64,000 nt of DNA from the NCBI GenBank assembly GCA_002438635.1, contig DJPX01000026.1, positions 1,473-65,472 on the forward strand, read 5' to 3'. The translations under genes and the position numbers were made by a program. The notes beneath the pieces were generated by a model. That model had not been told where the DNA came from and made no database searches. It was given only the letters and a program-made list of their open reading frames with translations. This DNA is from Bacteroidales bacterium UBA6401. Lineage in GTDB: Bacteria; Bacteroidota; Bacteroidia; Bacteroidales; UBA932. Below, piece by piece: positions 24,640 through 34,007 of the stretch. Numbering within the stretch: position 1 is the first letter of the stretch; the number at the start of each line of letters is the position of its first letter.

Positions 24640-25950
24640 ATGAGTTCTTTTGTTATAGATGGTGGATATAAGCTGAGTGGAGAAATCCATGTTCAAGGAG
24701 CGAAGAATGAAGCACTGGAGGTAATAAGTGCCGTTCTTCTTACAGATCAATGTGTCAGAATTACTAACATCCCAGAGATTCTTGACACTTTGAATCTTAT
24801 TGCTCTATTGGAAAATATGGGCGTAAGTGTACAAAAGAACGGGAAAGGAGATTATAGTTTCACTGCAGATAGGATAGATTTGGACTATGTTTTCAGTCCA
24901 CGATTTGTGGAGAGCAGTGCGAAACTTAGAGGGTCGGTTATGATCGCCGGGCCCCTTTTGGCTAGGTTCGGTAGCGCATATTTCCCCAAACCGGGTGGTG
25001 ATAAAATAGGCAGACGTAGGGTTGATACACATATAGATGGGTTCGTTAAATTGGGGGCTTTGTATGAATATGATCCACTTTACCATGCATACCATCTGAC
25101 TGCTCCTAATGGGCTTAAGGGTGCATATATGCTTCTTGATGAAGCTTCTGTTACGGGTACGGCCAATATTTTAATGGCGGCTACATTGGCCCATGGAGTT
25201 ACAACTATATATAATGCAGCCTGCGAGCCGTATATCCAGCAACTTTGCAAAATGCTCTGTGCTATGGGCGCCAAGATTGATGGTACCGGGTCTAATTTAT
25301 TGAGAGTGACCGGAGTACAAAAGCTACATGGCACGCAACATCAGTGTCTTCCTGATATGATAGAGGTAGGCTCATTTATAGGATTAGCAGCGATAACTCG
25401 TAGTTCTATAACTATAAAAGATGTTCATTTTGAAGAACTTGGCATTATACCTGATAGTTTTAGACGTCTTGGTGTGAAATTAGAACAGCATGGTGACGAT
25501 ATTTTTATACCACAACAGGAAAGTTATGAGATAGAGTCGTTTATTGATGGTTCTATAATGACTATATCGGATGCTCCGTGGCCGGGTCTAACACCGGATT
25601 TATTGTCGGTGATATTGGTTGTGGCCACGCAGTGTAAAGGCTCTGTTCTCATTCATCAGAAGATGTTTGAGAGTAGGCTTTTCTTTACAGACAAGTTGAT
25701 TGATATGGGGGCGCAGATTATATTGTGCGATCCACATAGGGCTGTAGTTATAGGGCATAATCATCAGCATGAGTTAAAGCCGGGAAGCATGACCTCTCCT
25801 GATATTCGAGCAGGAATAGCATTGTTACTGGCTGCACTATCTGCTCCAGGTCGTTCTGTAATAAACAATATTGACCAGATAGACAGAGGCTATGAAGATA
25901 TCGATCAAAGGCTTAATGCTCTTGGCGCGCATATCAAGAGGCAGCCTTAG
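24640..25950 (+). CDS. murA: UDP-N-acetylglucosamine 1-carboxyvinyltransferase
   Basis: MurA transfers enolpyruvate from PEP to UDP-GlcNAc, the first committed peptidoglycan step. The 436-aa protein is one EPSP-synthase-like double fold. The loop that carries the catalytic Cys115 in E. coli reads PKPGGDKIGRRR, with Asp121 in its place. Asp at this site is known in other MurA enzymes to keep activity and give natural fosfomycin resistance. It follows murB by 7 bp and converges on the DUF3857 genes, 14 bp away. Confidence 0.93.
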   Translation: MSSFVIDGGYKLSGEIHVQGAKNEALEVISAVLLTDQCVRITNIPEILDTLNLIALLENMGVSVQKNGKGDYSFTADRIDLDYVFSPRFVESSAKLRGSVMIAGPLLARFGSAYFPKPGGDKIGRRRVDTHIDGFVKLGALYEYDPLYHAYHLTAPNGLKGAYMLLDEASVTGTANILMAATLAHGVTTIYNAACEPYIQQLCKMLCAMGAKIDGTGSNLLRVTGVQKLHGTQHQCLPDMIEVGSFIGLAAITRSSITIKDVHFEELGIIPDSFRRLGVKLEQHGDDIFIPQQESYEIESFIDGSIMTISDAPWPGLTPDLLSVILVVATQCKGSVLIHQKMFESRLFFTDKLIDMGAQIILCDPHRAVVIGHNHQHELKPGSMTSPDIRAGIALLLAALSAPGRSVINNIDQIDRGYEDIDQRLNALGAHIKRQP

Positions 25951-25964
25951 AAGCTTCTTGAGCT

Positions 25965-27818
25965 TTATTCTTTTTTTACCAAAACTAATTTCGAATCTAA
26001 AATAGAATCAGCTTCTTTGATAAGGGTTCTAAAATCTGTATACTTCGAGCAAGGAAATGTGCCAGAATTGCGGGTAAGCGTGAAATTTAGAATCACGCGT
26101 GATTGTTCTAGTAGCGGGGTACAGGTGAATTTTATAGAGCCGAATTCGTTAGAGTATTCCATATTGTGAGGATAAGATTCCAGCGCGTATCCTTCGGGTA
26201 TGTTGATCGTTATGGAGTTTTCTAGATGATACCCTGTATGGAAGTACATATCGTTGACCCTTTTTGTTGAAGTAACATTGGCCCCGGCACTAGTGAAAGG
26301 GTTGGCAGGGATAAATAGTCTATTACCTGTACGGCTGGCGTATGTGGCAGCATCGAGTGTATATGACAAGTTGCAGCAAGGTGTGGCGGATGGATCTAGA
26401 GAAATGCAGATATCTCTTATTTGAGCTCGAGGAATCGAAAATCCAGATAGAATGCTGTTGGCTTTGTCGTAATCGTTCTCTTTAGAAAGAGGGAAGTAGT
26501 TATCCCAAAAATCCATAAAGCTTTGTTCTTTAACATAGGCGGTAGCACTCCCTTCAGCAGTCAGATCGATGGTCGCGTTTAATGTAAGGATATTTTGAGA
26601 GTCTAAAGCACGGGGGATTCTGGTTATGTAAGAACTATCTTTTTTAACTATAAGGGCATTATTTCCTGCTATTTCTGTATGTATATATCCAAGTGGGACA
26701 TCGGGATTAGTACATTCTATCCATAGAGTGTCTTTTTCTACGGGAACGGATAAAATTACATGGTTGGATGTGCCAAGTGAGGGAAAATCTTTAGACATCC
26801 TGTCTTCTCCCATGTTGGTTATCGTGTAGTAAGAATCTATTCCACAGTATTTAAGCATGGTTTGCAGGAAAAAAGATAGGGCTTTGCAATCTCCGAATTT
26901 ATTACGATACACATCATCAGGTGCGATGGGTTGTAGCCCTCCCAATCCAAGTTGTATACTTACATATCGAGTGCTCTCGCCTAGATAGGCATATAATCTA
27001 CGGATTATCTCCATTTTATCTTTTGCACCTTCTGTGAGTTCTTTTACTTTTTCTTGTAATGCCTCGCATGGTGTGCTTCTATCTTCAGTAAGAGATAGGA
27101 TCCAATTTCCTATTGATACCCAATCCTTGCCCGAGCCTGCTTTCTTTTCATAAGAGAAGTCGATTGAAGAAAACTGAACTAAAGGTATCCTGGTATATAA
27201 AGGTGGAGAATAGCGTTCATACTTAAGAGCCGGTAGGTCTTTAACTTTCCATACGAACACTTCGCCCTCTTTAGTCTGGTTGTGTTCGGGTTCTCCTATG
27301 TTGAATTGCTTATATCTAAACCAATCACTTGATGGGACAGTCAGTGTGTAACTAGCTTCTTTTAGTGAAACTCCATCACCATAGGGCATGGGGACAAATG
27401 AAGTGTAGCAGAGTATGGCATCTGTATATTGTTTTTCGTAAGTGTATGATACTGTGGCAGGATAGTGGATGATGTCAGGGGTATAATACCATGTACCATA
27501 ACTATCTGATAGGCCTTCCGAGTATTCAGAATAGGATAGATCGCGTTTTTTCAGCTTTGTAATTTTCCCGTTGGCATCTTTTATGGTTCCAGAAAAGGAG
27601 GTGAGTTTAGAACTACCATTATTAACAGAACATGAGAAGTTGGCAAACCTTTTCCCTTCTTTTGTTACAAGTATTTCTATTTCTTCTTTATATATGGCTT
27701 TGTCCCTACTGATAACGGTATAACTGGCATTGTTGCGTAGGATTATAGCATCGTCAGTTTCTTTGGAATGCAGAGGTAGGGTTAGGGCCAATCCTAAAAT
27801 GAATAGTAATCGTCTCAT
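25965..27818 (-). CDS. DUF3857/transglutaminase-like exported protein, active-site type
   Basis: 617 aa with a signal peptide (about 1-18). An N-terminal DUF3857 beta domain (about 30-230) precedes a transglutaminase-like domain (about 250-400) with the triad visible: Cys311 in NKFGDCKALS, His353 in SNHVILS and a downstream Asp near 373. A C-terminal beta domain (DUF2569/3858-like) follows. The activity could be peptide cross-linking or cleavage in the periplasm. It starts 1 nt after the stop of its inactive-looking paralogue, so the two are co-translated. Confidence 0.82.
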   Translation of the reverse strand: MRRLLFILGLALTLPLHSKETDDAIILRNNASYTVISRDKAIYKEEIEILVTKEGKRFANFSCSVNNGSSKLTSFSGTIKDANGKITKLKKRDLSYSEYSEGLSDSYGTWYYTPDIIHYPATVSYTYEKQYTDAILCYTSFVPMPYGDGVSLKEASYTLTVPSSDWFRYKQFNIGEPEHNQTKEGEVFVWKVKDLPALKYERYSPPLYTRIPLVQFSSIDFSYEKKAGSGKDWVSIGNWILSLTEDRSTPCEALQEKVKELTEGAKDKMEIIRRLYAYLGESTRYVSIQLGLGGLQPIAPDDVYRNKFGDCKALSFFLQTMLKYCGIDSYYTITNMGEDRMSKDFPSLGTSNHVILSVPVEKDTLWIECTNPDVPLGYIHTEIAGNNALIVKKDSSYITRIPRALDSQNILTLNATIDLTAEGSATAYVKEQSFMDFWDNYFPLSKENDYDKANSILSGFSIPRAQIRDICISLDPSATPCCNLSYTLDAATYASRTGNRLFIPANPFTSAGANVTSTKRVNDMYFHTGYHLENSITINIPEGYALESYPHNMEYSNEFGSIKFTCTPLLEQSRVILNFTLTRNSGTFPCSKYTDFRTLIKEADSILDSKLVLVKKE

Positions 27819-27819
27819 T

Positions 27820-29763
27820 TTATTCTTCCTTCTTTAGGACTATTCTTGAACTGGTTAGTTCGGCTAATTTGCCAAATAGCTGGTTTATTTCTGGATACTC
27901 GCTTGTGCTAAATATGAGTCTTTTTAGTGTAAGCGAAGTTTTGGTCATTAATTGTCCATTTTTAGATGTATTTAAGAAAGATAGTGTAATATCCCCTCCG
28001 CATGCACTATATATACAGGATGAAGGCATGTCTTCTACGATGAATCCTTCAGGAAGGGCTAAATTAAATTGAATGATGGTATTGTCAGTATTGCTGAATT
28101 CAACGGGTAACTTTCTGTCTTGTGTAGTGAAAGGGTTCCCTTCGATTATGGGGATAAGTGTAGGCTTGATGTAAATATAGTCTCCTGCATACTCCGTTTC
28201 GGCAGTAAAAGAAAGGTATTCATTCACTTTAGATGTTGATAATCCCGATAGCGAAAGGCTGTCCGCGGTAATTCCCCAATTGGACTCTAATCTTTCCTTA
28301 AAGGCGTCTTCGGAGTCTGCGGCATTATAAGTTCGTTTTGTGATATATGCATTTTGATTGGTCATTACCCTATTAAGGTGACCTTGGAGCTTTCCGTCTT
28401 CGTTGAGAGTTGCTGTTATTATAGTTCTATCGAAATTGTCGGCCAGATTGGATAGATTTACCCAATTCCCTGTTCCGTTAGGGTCATAAATCCTGGCTTT
28501 GTCAACACAAAGTTCCGGTGATAAAACATTTAAATCTGAGTATTTGTCACTTGCGTCCATATAGTATGCGTTCCCTTTACTATCATAAGCACAGACTATG
28601 AAGGTATTGATTTTATCTAGAGAAGGGAAGAAGGGAAGCCGCCCTTCGGAACGAAGATTGAGCAAGATGAGGTCATTACGAATTCCGCAGTCTCGTAGTG
28701 CGAGAGAAAGGATATTATTAATGTCGGCCATATCTCCTATTCCATTATGAAGGACAGTTGATGGCGAGTCCGGAATAAGTCTGACTTTATTGTTAAACGA
28801 AATGTTTTTTCTAACAAGATCAAGAATTTCGCGCATTTTTTCCGTATCCGTTATGTCCTTTTCCCTGATTTCTTTTACTCCCATAGATAGTGGGTTCTTC
28901 GCTTTTTGATAGCGTCCCAGGTCGGATTCTGCTATGGTGCTATTTAGCTTATCCCAGTCAAGCGAATAATATTTGTAAATATTGGCTTCAGGAAGAACGA
29001 AACTATTGACTTCCAGGTCGAACCCCATAATAAAATCGGATAAACACCATACCATAGGCTCGTTGGTTATGGATGGTATATTGTCATTATGACAAGAAAT
29101 GAGTTTCATAGGGTAGGCAATGTTCCCTGAACGGAAAGGAGAGTCACTGTAACTCTGGTCTATTATGAAAGGTTTTAGACCACGAGAGTTGAGTGTAAAC
29201 CCTATGAATCCGGGAAGGCGAATATCTATCAGGGAGTGAAGTACAGGGAAGGAATGTTGGATATTGAACTCGGAGATTCTGGAGAAAGATTTGGCTCTGA
29301 TTTTATATTTATATTCTATTACGCTGCCTTCTCTGACTTCGGGAAGAGAAAATTTTATAAGATTTACATATTCGTTTGCCTTTTCAGTGTATATGTTCTT
29401 TTTCGGCATGGGTGTTTTTACCACCTTGCCATCGACGATATTGTAAGTGTTCGCTGCAATACCCTTGATGGATTCTCCTGCATCCGGATCTGAAAGATAG
29501 GATAACTCTATGTCTGCCAGATTTGTAGCGTCTTTACTGAATATTTTGATTCGTTTGTATACTTCGATAAGAATGGAAAAATCGGACAGATAACTTACAT
29601 CCTCTTTTTCGTAAATGTATAGAGCTTCTGCTTGTGGTTCAAGTTTATATGTGGTCATTTCCACTTCTTGTTTACTTACTTTACCGAATTTTGCAGAGGA
29701 TTCTTGTGCTACACTTAAAATTGAAGGGAGCAGTGATAGTGTGATTAATAGTAGTTTATTCAT
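27820..29763 (-). CDS. DUF3857/transglutaminase-like exported protein, catalytic residues replaced
   Basis: I start at the ATG at 29763, where a signal peptide begins (MNKLLLITLSLLPSILSVAQ), rather than a TTG at 29781. The 647-aa protein has the same layout as the gene after it. At the site of the catalytic Cys it has NGIGDMADINN, so Met345 replaces Cys, and the His block reads NTFIVCA with no His. The fold is kept but the transglutaminase triad is gone. It probably pairs with, or regulates, the active paralogue 1 nt downstream. Confidence 0.8.
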   Translation of the reverse strand: MNKLLLITLSLLPSILSVAQESSAKFGKVSKQEVEMTTYKLEPQAEALYIYEKEDVSYLSDFSILIEVYKRIKIFSKDATNLADIELSYLSDPDAGESIKGIAANTYNIVDGKVVKTPMPKKNIYTEKANEYVNLIKFSLPEVREGSVIEYKYKIRAKSFSRISEFNIQHSFPVLHSLIDIRLPGFIGFTLNSRGLKPFIIDQSYSDSPFRSGNIAYPMKLISCHNDNIPSITNEPMVWCLSDFIMGFDLEVNSFVLPEANIYKYYSLDWDKLNSTIAESDLGRYQKAKNPLSMGVKEIREKDITDTEKMREILDLVRKNISFNNKVRLIPDSPSTVLHNGIGDMADINNILSLALRDCGIRNDLILLNLRSEGRLPFFPSLDKINTFIVCAYDSKGNAYYMDASDKYSDLNVLSPELCVDKARIYDPNGTGNWVNLSNLADNFDRTIITATLNEDGKLQGHLNRVMTNQNAYITKRTYNAADSEDAFKERLESNWGITADSLSLSGLSTSKVNEYLSFTAETEYAGDYIYIKPTLIPIIEGNPFTTQDRKLPVEFSNTDNTIIQFNLALPEGFIVEDMPSSCIYSACGGDITLSFLNTSKNGQLMTKTSLTLKRLIFSTSEYPEINQLFGKLAELTSSRIVLKKEE

Positions 29764-29808
29764 ATAAATATGGGTTTTCAAATGGAATGCAATATACGAA
29801 AAAATGGT

Positions 29809-29816
29809 TAAATTTG
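29809..29816 (+). promoter_or_regulatory. Candidate -7 element for mtnN
   Basis: TAAATTTG matches TAnnTTTG and lies only 4 bp before the ATG at 29821. If used, the mRNA would be leaderless or nearly so. No TTTG is seen at -33. Confidence 0.35.
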
Positions 29817-29820
29817 TGAT

Positions 29821-30450
29821 ATGAAAGTAGGAGTAATTGTCGCTATGGAAAGCGAGTACGAGGCTCTCCGTGCCGTGGGCATCGAGAATGTGGTAAGGTC
29901 AGGTATAGGTAAGGTTAACGCTGCCCGAGTGACTACAGAATTGATTATAAATGAATGTCCGGATTATATTATCAGTTCCGGGGTGGCGGGAGGTATTGAC
30001 GATAGCTTGAATATTGGTGATTTCGTCATTGCTAATCAGGTCGCATACCACGATGTATGGTGTGGAGAGGGTAATCTTCGAGGCCAAGTACAGGGCCTCC
30101 CACAGCGCTTTTGCGCCGATTCTGGACTACTGACATGCGCGCGTACCTTGAAAGTTCCTGATGTATCTCTTCACGAAGGATTGATATGCACTGGAGATCA
30201 GTTTCTTACGACACTGGAAGAAGATAGGGAAGTAAAGCGCATTTATCCTGATGCATTGGCCTGTGATATGGAATCTGCAGCTGTCGCTCAAGTGTGTCTT
30301 CATTATGCCATTCCTTTTTTAGCCATTAGAGCCATAAGCGATGTCGTAACTCCGCAATGTAATCATCAGCAGGCGTACGATAATTTTTGGCAGGATTTAA
30401 AGGCCAATTCCTTCTCTTTAATAAAACGGCTCCTCGATAATTTGCAGTAA
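29821..30450 (+). CDS. mtnN: 5'-methylthioadenosine/S-adenosylhomocysteine nucleosidase
   Basis: This enzyme removes adenine from MTA and SAH, clearing SAM by-products and feeding AI-2/methionine recycling. The 209-aa protein shows VGVIVAMESEYEAL at the start, SSGVAGGIDDSL in the core, and the purine-site segment CDMESAAVAQVC, with the catalytic Asp in AISDVV. Its last 33 bp overlap the 3' end of convergent dapF. Confidence 0.93.
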   Translation: MKVGVIVAMESEYEALRAVGIENVVRSGIGKVNAARVTTELIINECPDYIISSGVAGGIDDSLNIGDFVIANQVAYHDVWCGEGNLRGQVQGLPQRFCADSGLLTCARTLKVPDVSLHEGLICTGDQFLTTLEEDREVKRIYPDALACDMESAAVAQVCLHYAIPFLAIRAISDVVTPQCNHQQAYDNFWQDLKANSFSLIKRLLDNLQ

Positions 30451-31200
30451 TTCTGCCGGTCCGGTAAGACGGACATTTGAAAAATACCCGTCCTTAGGGG
30501 TGAATGATACTTCCAATAGATCTTTCCTTGCGAGAACTTGGACTTTTGTGTCAGTGTATCCACAGAGGTAAGATGCTATGGCACTTGCCGTTATTCCTGT
30601 TCCGCAGGCAAGTGTTTCGCCCTCTACGCCCTTTTCGAATGTTCGTACCTTTATATTGGAACGATCAAGAATTTGAACGAAGTTGACATTGACCCCAACG
30701 GGGGCAAAAGCTTTGTCCCATCGTAATTTAGATCCTTCTGTGTTAATATCAATTTTTTCCACATCGTCTACGAATTTTACGAAGTGTCTGGTACCGGTGT
30801 TCAAATAGTAGCCACCTTTTATGGATTTGCCGAATTCGTGCACATCGCACATTTTTAATTCTACTACTTTTGTCAGGCTGAATACTGATAATATCTTGGC
30901 CTCATGCTCTCCGTCAGAAGCCAAGAATCGGTAGAAAGAATGATTGGCAGGCTTAATTCCGAGATAATCAGCAAATGCAGCAATGCACCTTCCTCCGTTA
31001 CCGCACATCATTCCTCCACTGCCATCGGAATTGAAGTATTTCATAAGAAAATCATAGCCGGTGGCCTCGCTCAGCGTCATGAGTCCGTCCGTATGGTATG
31101 TTGTGCATAACCCTATGATATCATATTCTTCATTGGGAGCTTCTCGCGCATCTATAACCACGAAGGTGTTTCCTGCCCCAGAGTAAAGATAGAGTCTCAT
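30418..31200 (-). CDS. dapF: Diaminopimelate epimerase
   Basis: DapF converts LL- to meso-diaminopimelate, the last step before lysine and the peptidoglycan cross-link residue. The two catalytic Cys lie in MCGNGGRC (first Cys near residue 73) and LACGTGITA (near residue 196). At 260 aa it is complete. It ends the long dap operon, overlaps the aminotransferase gene by 4 nt, and overlaps convergent mtnN by 33 bp. Confidence 0.95.
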   Translation of the reverse strand: MRLYLYSGAGNTFVVIDAREAPNEEYDIIGLCTTYHTDGLMTLSEATGYDFLMKYFNSDGSGGMMCGNGGRCIAAFADYLGIKPANHSFYRFLASDGEHEAKILSVFSLTKVVELKMCDVHEFGKSIKGGYYLNTGTRHFVKFVDDVEKIDINTEGSKLRWDKAFAPVGVNVNFVQILDRSNIKVRTFEKGVEGETLACGTGITASAIASYLCGYTDTKVQVLARKDLLEVSFTPKDGYFSNVRLTGPAELLQIIEEPFY

Positions 31201-32366
31201 AGTAATGAAGCTAATATTTTAATACCATTTTCCATTCGGGCGGAATCTATAAAGGAGAAATTAAGCCGCATCGTATTTTTATGACTACCATCGACATAGA
31301 AAAATGAACCGGCTACATACGCCACGCCAGCTTTGAGAGCTTTGTCATATAACTTAATGGTATCTATATTTTCAGGTAGTGTAAGGAATAGGAATAAACC
31401 GCCTTCAGGGTGAGTCCAGCTTACGCCTTTCGGCATATATTTTTCCAGTAACGATATCATCATATCTCTCTTCTTTTTATATAGAGCGATACTTTTGGGA
31501 AGATTCTTTTCTAGCATACCACTATTAATGAATTCAACCATTAGGTATTGGTCGAAAATCGGAGCGCACAAGTCCAGCGACTGCTTGCATTCATAGATTT
31601 TGTTTAGAATCGTCTCGTTTGCGACTATCCATCCCAGCCTAAGTCCTGGGGCGAATATTTTAGAAAAACTGCATAGATGAATGGTCCTTTCCGGGGCCAA
31701 TGAGTAAATTGTAGCCACCGGTTTTCCTTCGTATCGAAGTTCGCGGTATGGGCTATCTTCGACTATTAGAAAATTGTATTTTCTGGCCAATGTCACCAGT
31801 TCGCTTCTTTGTGCCAGAGAGAGGGTCTCTCCACTTGGATTTTGAAAATCCGGTATGGCATAGAAGTACTTGATTTTTTTGCCTTCGCTAAGAATTTGCG
31901 CTATTTGCTCTTCCCGTTTTTTTGCGGCTTGAAGTGTAGGGCTCAAATCCATACCCACAACCTGTGCACGATAACTTTTAAAACTTTGCAGTGCTCCAAG
32001 GTAAGTGGGATTGGCTGCCAATACCACATCGTCCGGGTCGAGCAGGACTCTGGCGCAGATGTCTATCCCTTGCTGTGAAGATGTGCTTATAAGTATATTG
32101 TCCGAGGGTATGTCATATCTTTTTGCAAGGGCTTCTCGTAACTCTTTTATCCCTTGAGTGGGCCCGTATTGTAGAGCTTTTGCCCCGTACTTTTCTACCA
32201 CAGCAGTGGTTAGTTCTTTCATTTTATCCAGTGGAAATGTTTGTGCATCTGGGTATCCTCCGGCAAAGGAATAGATGCTGTTTAGGTCGACCACTTTAAA
32301 TATATCTCTCACGGGGGAGCGCATAAAATTCAGCGCATCCAAAGAAAAAAAATCAGAATAATCCAT
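31197..32366 (-). CDS. PLP-dependent aminotransferase, LysN-like; predicted succinyl-DAP aminotransferase
   Basis: A 389-aa fold-type I aminotransferase. The PLP Lys lies in SFSKIFAPGLRLGW; PDFQNPSG and DSPYRELRY are the usual cofactor segments. It resembles LysN/2-aminoadipate transaminases rather than ArgD/DapC. Because it lies between dapD and dapF, with 1-nt and 4-nt junctions, I infer that it makes N-succinyl-LL-DAP in the succinylase route. The substrate is not proven by sequence. Confidence 0.82.
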   Translation of the reverse strand: MDYSDFFSLDALNFMRSPVRDIFKVVDLNSIYSFAGGYPDAQTFPLDKMKELTTAVVEKYGAKALQYGPTQGIKELREALAKRYDIPSDNILISTSSQQGIDICARVLLDPDDVVLAANPTYLGALQSFKSYRAQVVGMDLSPTLQAAKKREEQIAQILSEGKKIKYFYAIPDFQNPSGETLSLAQRSELVTLARKYNFLIVEDSPYRELRYEGKPVATIYSLAPERTIHLCSFSKIFAPGLRLGWIVANETILNKIYECKQSLDLCAPIFDQYLMVEFINSGMLEKNLPKSIALYKKKRDMMISLLEKYMPKGVSWTHPEGGLFLFLTLPENIDTIKLYDKALKAGVAYVAGSFFYVDGSHKNTMRLNFSFIDSARMENGIKILASLL

Positions 32367-32367
32367 T

Positions 32368-33141
32368 TTACCTTAATAATTCCTCCAAATTAACAGAATT
32401 AGAGGTCTTTTCATCTCGATATTTTATTATTATTGGACAATAAAGGTGCATTCCGCTACCAGCTGCGGCACCTTTGTTTATTGGCCTACTGCCACATACT
32501 ACTACAGCTCCGCGTGGAACCACTACTCGACCATTTTCTCCTTTTTCTACGAAGCAACCCTTCGTAGCGTCGTAAAGGGCAGTGCTTGAGGTGATTATGA
32601 CACCAGAGCCTATAACGGCTTTTTCTTCTACAAGGGTGCCCTCATATATGCCACAATTTCCACCTATGAAAGCGCCGTCTTCTATGATGGTAGGAAGGGC
32701 TCCTGCCGGTTCCAGTACTCCACCTATCTGCGTGGCGGCTGAGATGTGTATGTTTTTCCCTATTTGTGCGCACGAGCCTATCGTGACATGTGAGTCTATC
32801 ATAGTGCCTTCATCTATGAAAGCTCCCACATTGATATAGGATGGTGGCATAACAATTACACCTGACGCTAGGTAAGAACCTCGCCTAATGCTACTTCCGC
32901 CGGGAACTATCCTTACGCCATCATCTTCGTTAAATTTTCTCACAGGGAAGGTGTTCTTATCGAAAAAAGAGAATTGCCCCTGTGACATATTCTCAATTTT
33001 CCCTAATCTGAAACCGGCCAGAATAATCTGCTTTATTTCAGTATTTACCATCCATTTGCCATCTTTTTTCTGCGCCACACGTAATTTACCGGTTTCCAGA
33101 TCGCCCATGGTTTTGTTAAAAAGTTCTAGACTTATCTCCAT
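32368..33141 (-). CDS. dapD: 2,3,4,5-tetrahydropyridine-2,6-dicarboxylate N-succinyltransferase
   Basis: DapD adds succinate from succinyl-CoA to tetrahydrodipicolinate, committing to the succinylase branch of DAP synthesis. The 257-aa protein is a left-handed beta helix with many hexapeptide repeats (for example IGSCAQIGKNIHIS, IIEDGAFIGGNCGI) after a short helical N terminus. The block VRIVPGGSSIRRGSYLA matches the DapD signature, as opposed to the acetyltransferase DapH. It overlaps dapA by 10 nt. Confidence 0.93.
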   Translation of the reverse strand: MEISLELFNKTMGDLETGKLRVAQKKDGKWMVNTEIKQIILAGFRLGKIENMSQGQFSFFDKNTFPVRKFNEDDGVRIVPGGSSIRRGSYLASGVIVMPPSYINVGAFIDEGTMIDSHVTIGSCAQIGKNIHISAATQIGGVLEPAGALPTIIEDGAFIGGNCGIYEGTLVEEKAVIGSGVIITSSTALYDATKGCFVEKGENGRVVVPRGAVVVCGSRPINKGAAAGSGMHLYCPIIIKYRDEKTSNSVNLEELLR

Positions 33142-34007
33142 TCTTTCAATATGTTATAAATAAGTTCCTTGGTTTTCTCGCTTGCCTCTGTTAGAGGGAG
33201 TCTCATTTTAGCACTGCAAAGGCCTAACTGGTGAAGAGCTTCTTTAGCGGGGATAGGATTGGATTCTACAAAGCATCCCTTAAAGAGGGGGTAAAGCTTT
33301 TCGTTTAGCTGCCTGGCTTCTGCTTTATGACCTTCCAGCGCGAGGTGAACCATCTGGCTTACTTGTGCAGGAAGTACATTGGAGGCTACCGAGATCACAC
33401 CTTGTGCTCCTGCGTTTATAAGGTCGAATGTCATGTCATCGTCCCCACTGAGCACGGTAAAATTCTCCGGGCAGCGTTCTATTATGGTTTTAACTTGTGA
33501 TATATCCCCGGAGGCTTCCTTTATGCCGATTACTGTTTTTACATCAAAGGCTATCCTAAGAGCTGTTTCTGCACTCATATTTACCCCAGTTCTTCCCGGA
33601 ACATTATACATAATAATAGGAAGTTCAGTCTTTTCTGCCAATGCCTTGTAGTATTGGTAGATGCCTTCTTGTGTAGGTTTATTATAGAAAGGAACTACTA
33701 TTAACAAGGCATCGGCATATTCGATTGATGAGATGTTTTCAAGTGTTGCGTTAATGCTGTTGCTTCCACATCCTACAAGAAGGGGAAGTCGTGGAGCTTC
33801 TTTTTTTGTTATTTTCAAAATCTCCTTTTTTTCCTCACGGTTTAGTGTGGGGGTTTCTGCAGAAGTCCCGAGTGGAACTAGAAAATCCACCCCGCCTTCG
33901 ACTTGTCTTCTTACGAGAGTGGCGTAGGCATCGAAGTCCACGCTCCGATCGTCTTTGAAGGGTGTCAGCAATGCAGTTGCGCAACCTTTGAAAACTGTAT
34001 TTTTCAT
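33132..34007 (-). CDS. dapA: 4-hydroxy-tetrahydrodipicolinate synthase
   Basis: DapA condenses pyruvate with aspartate semialdehyde. The 291-aa TIM barrel has the Thr-Thr/Tyr relay region GTSAETPTL, the Tyr in MYNVPGRTG, and the Schiff-base Lys in GIKEASGD. The N terminus (GCATALLTPF) is typical. It overlaps dapB by 4 nt and dapD by 10 nt. Confidence 0.96.
   Translation of the reverse strand: MKNTVFKGCATALLTPFKDDRSVDFDAYATLVRRQVEGGVDFLVPLGTSAETPTLNREEKKEILKITKKEAPRLPLLVGCGSNSINATLENISSIEYADALLIVVPFYNKPTQEGIYQYYKALAEKTELPIIMYNVPGRTGVNMSAETALRIAFDVKTVIGIKEASGDISQVKTIIERCPENFTVLSGDDDMTFDLINAGAQGVISVASNVLPAQVSQMVHLALEGHKAEARQLNEKLYPLFKGCFVESNPIPAKEALHQLGLCSAKMRLPLTEASEKTKELIYNILKEWR

Noticed and set aside
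25950..25980. Intrinsic terminator between murA and the DUF3857 gene
   Set aside because: The AAGCT/AGCTT stem is only 5 bp and weak, so it is not listed as a feature.
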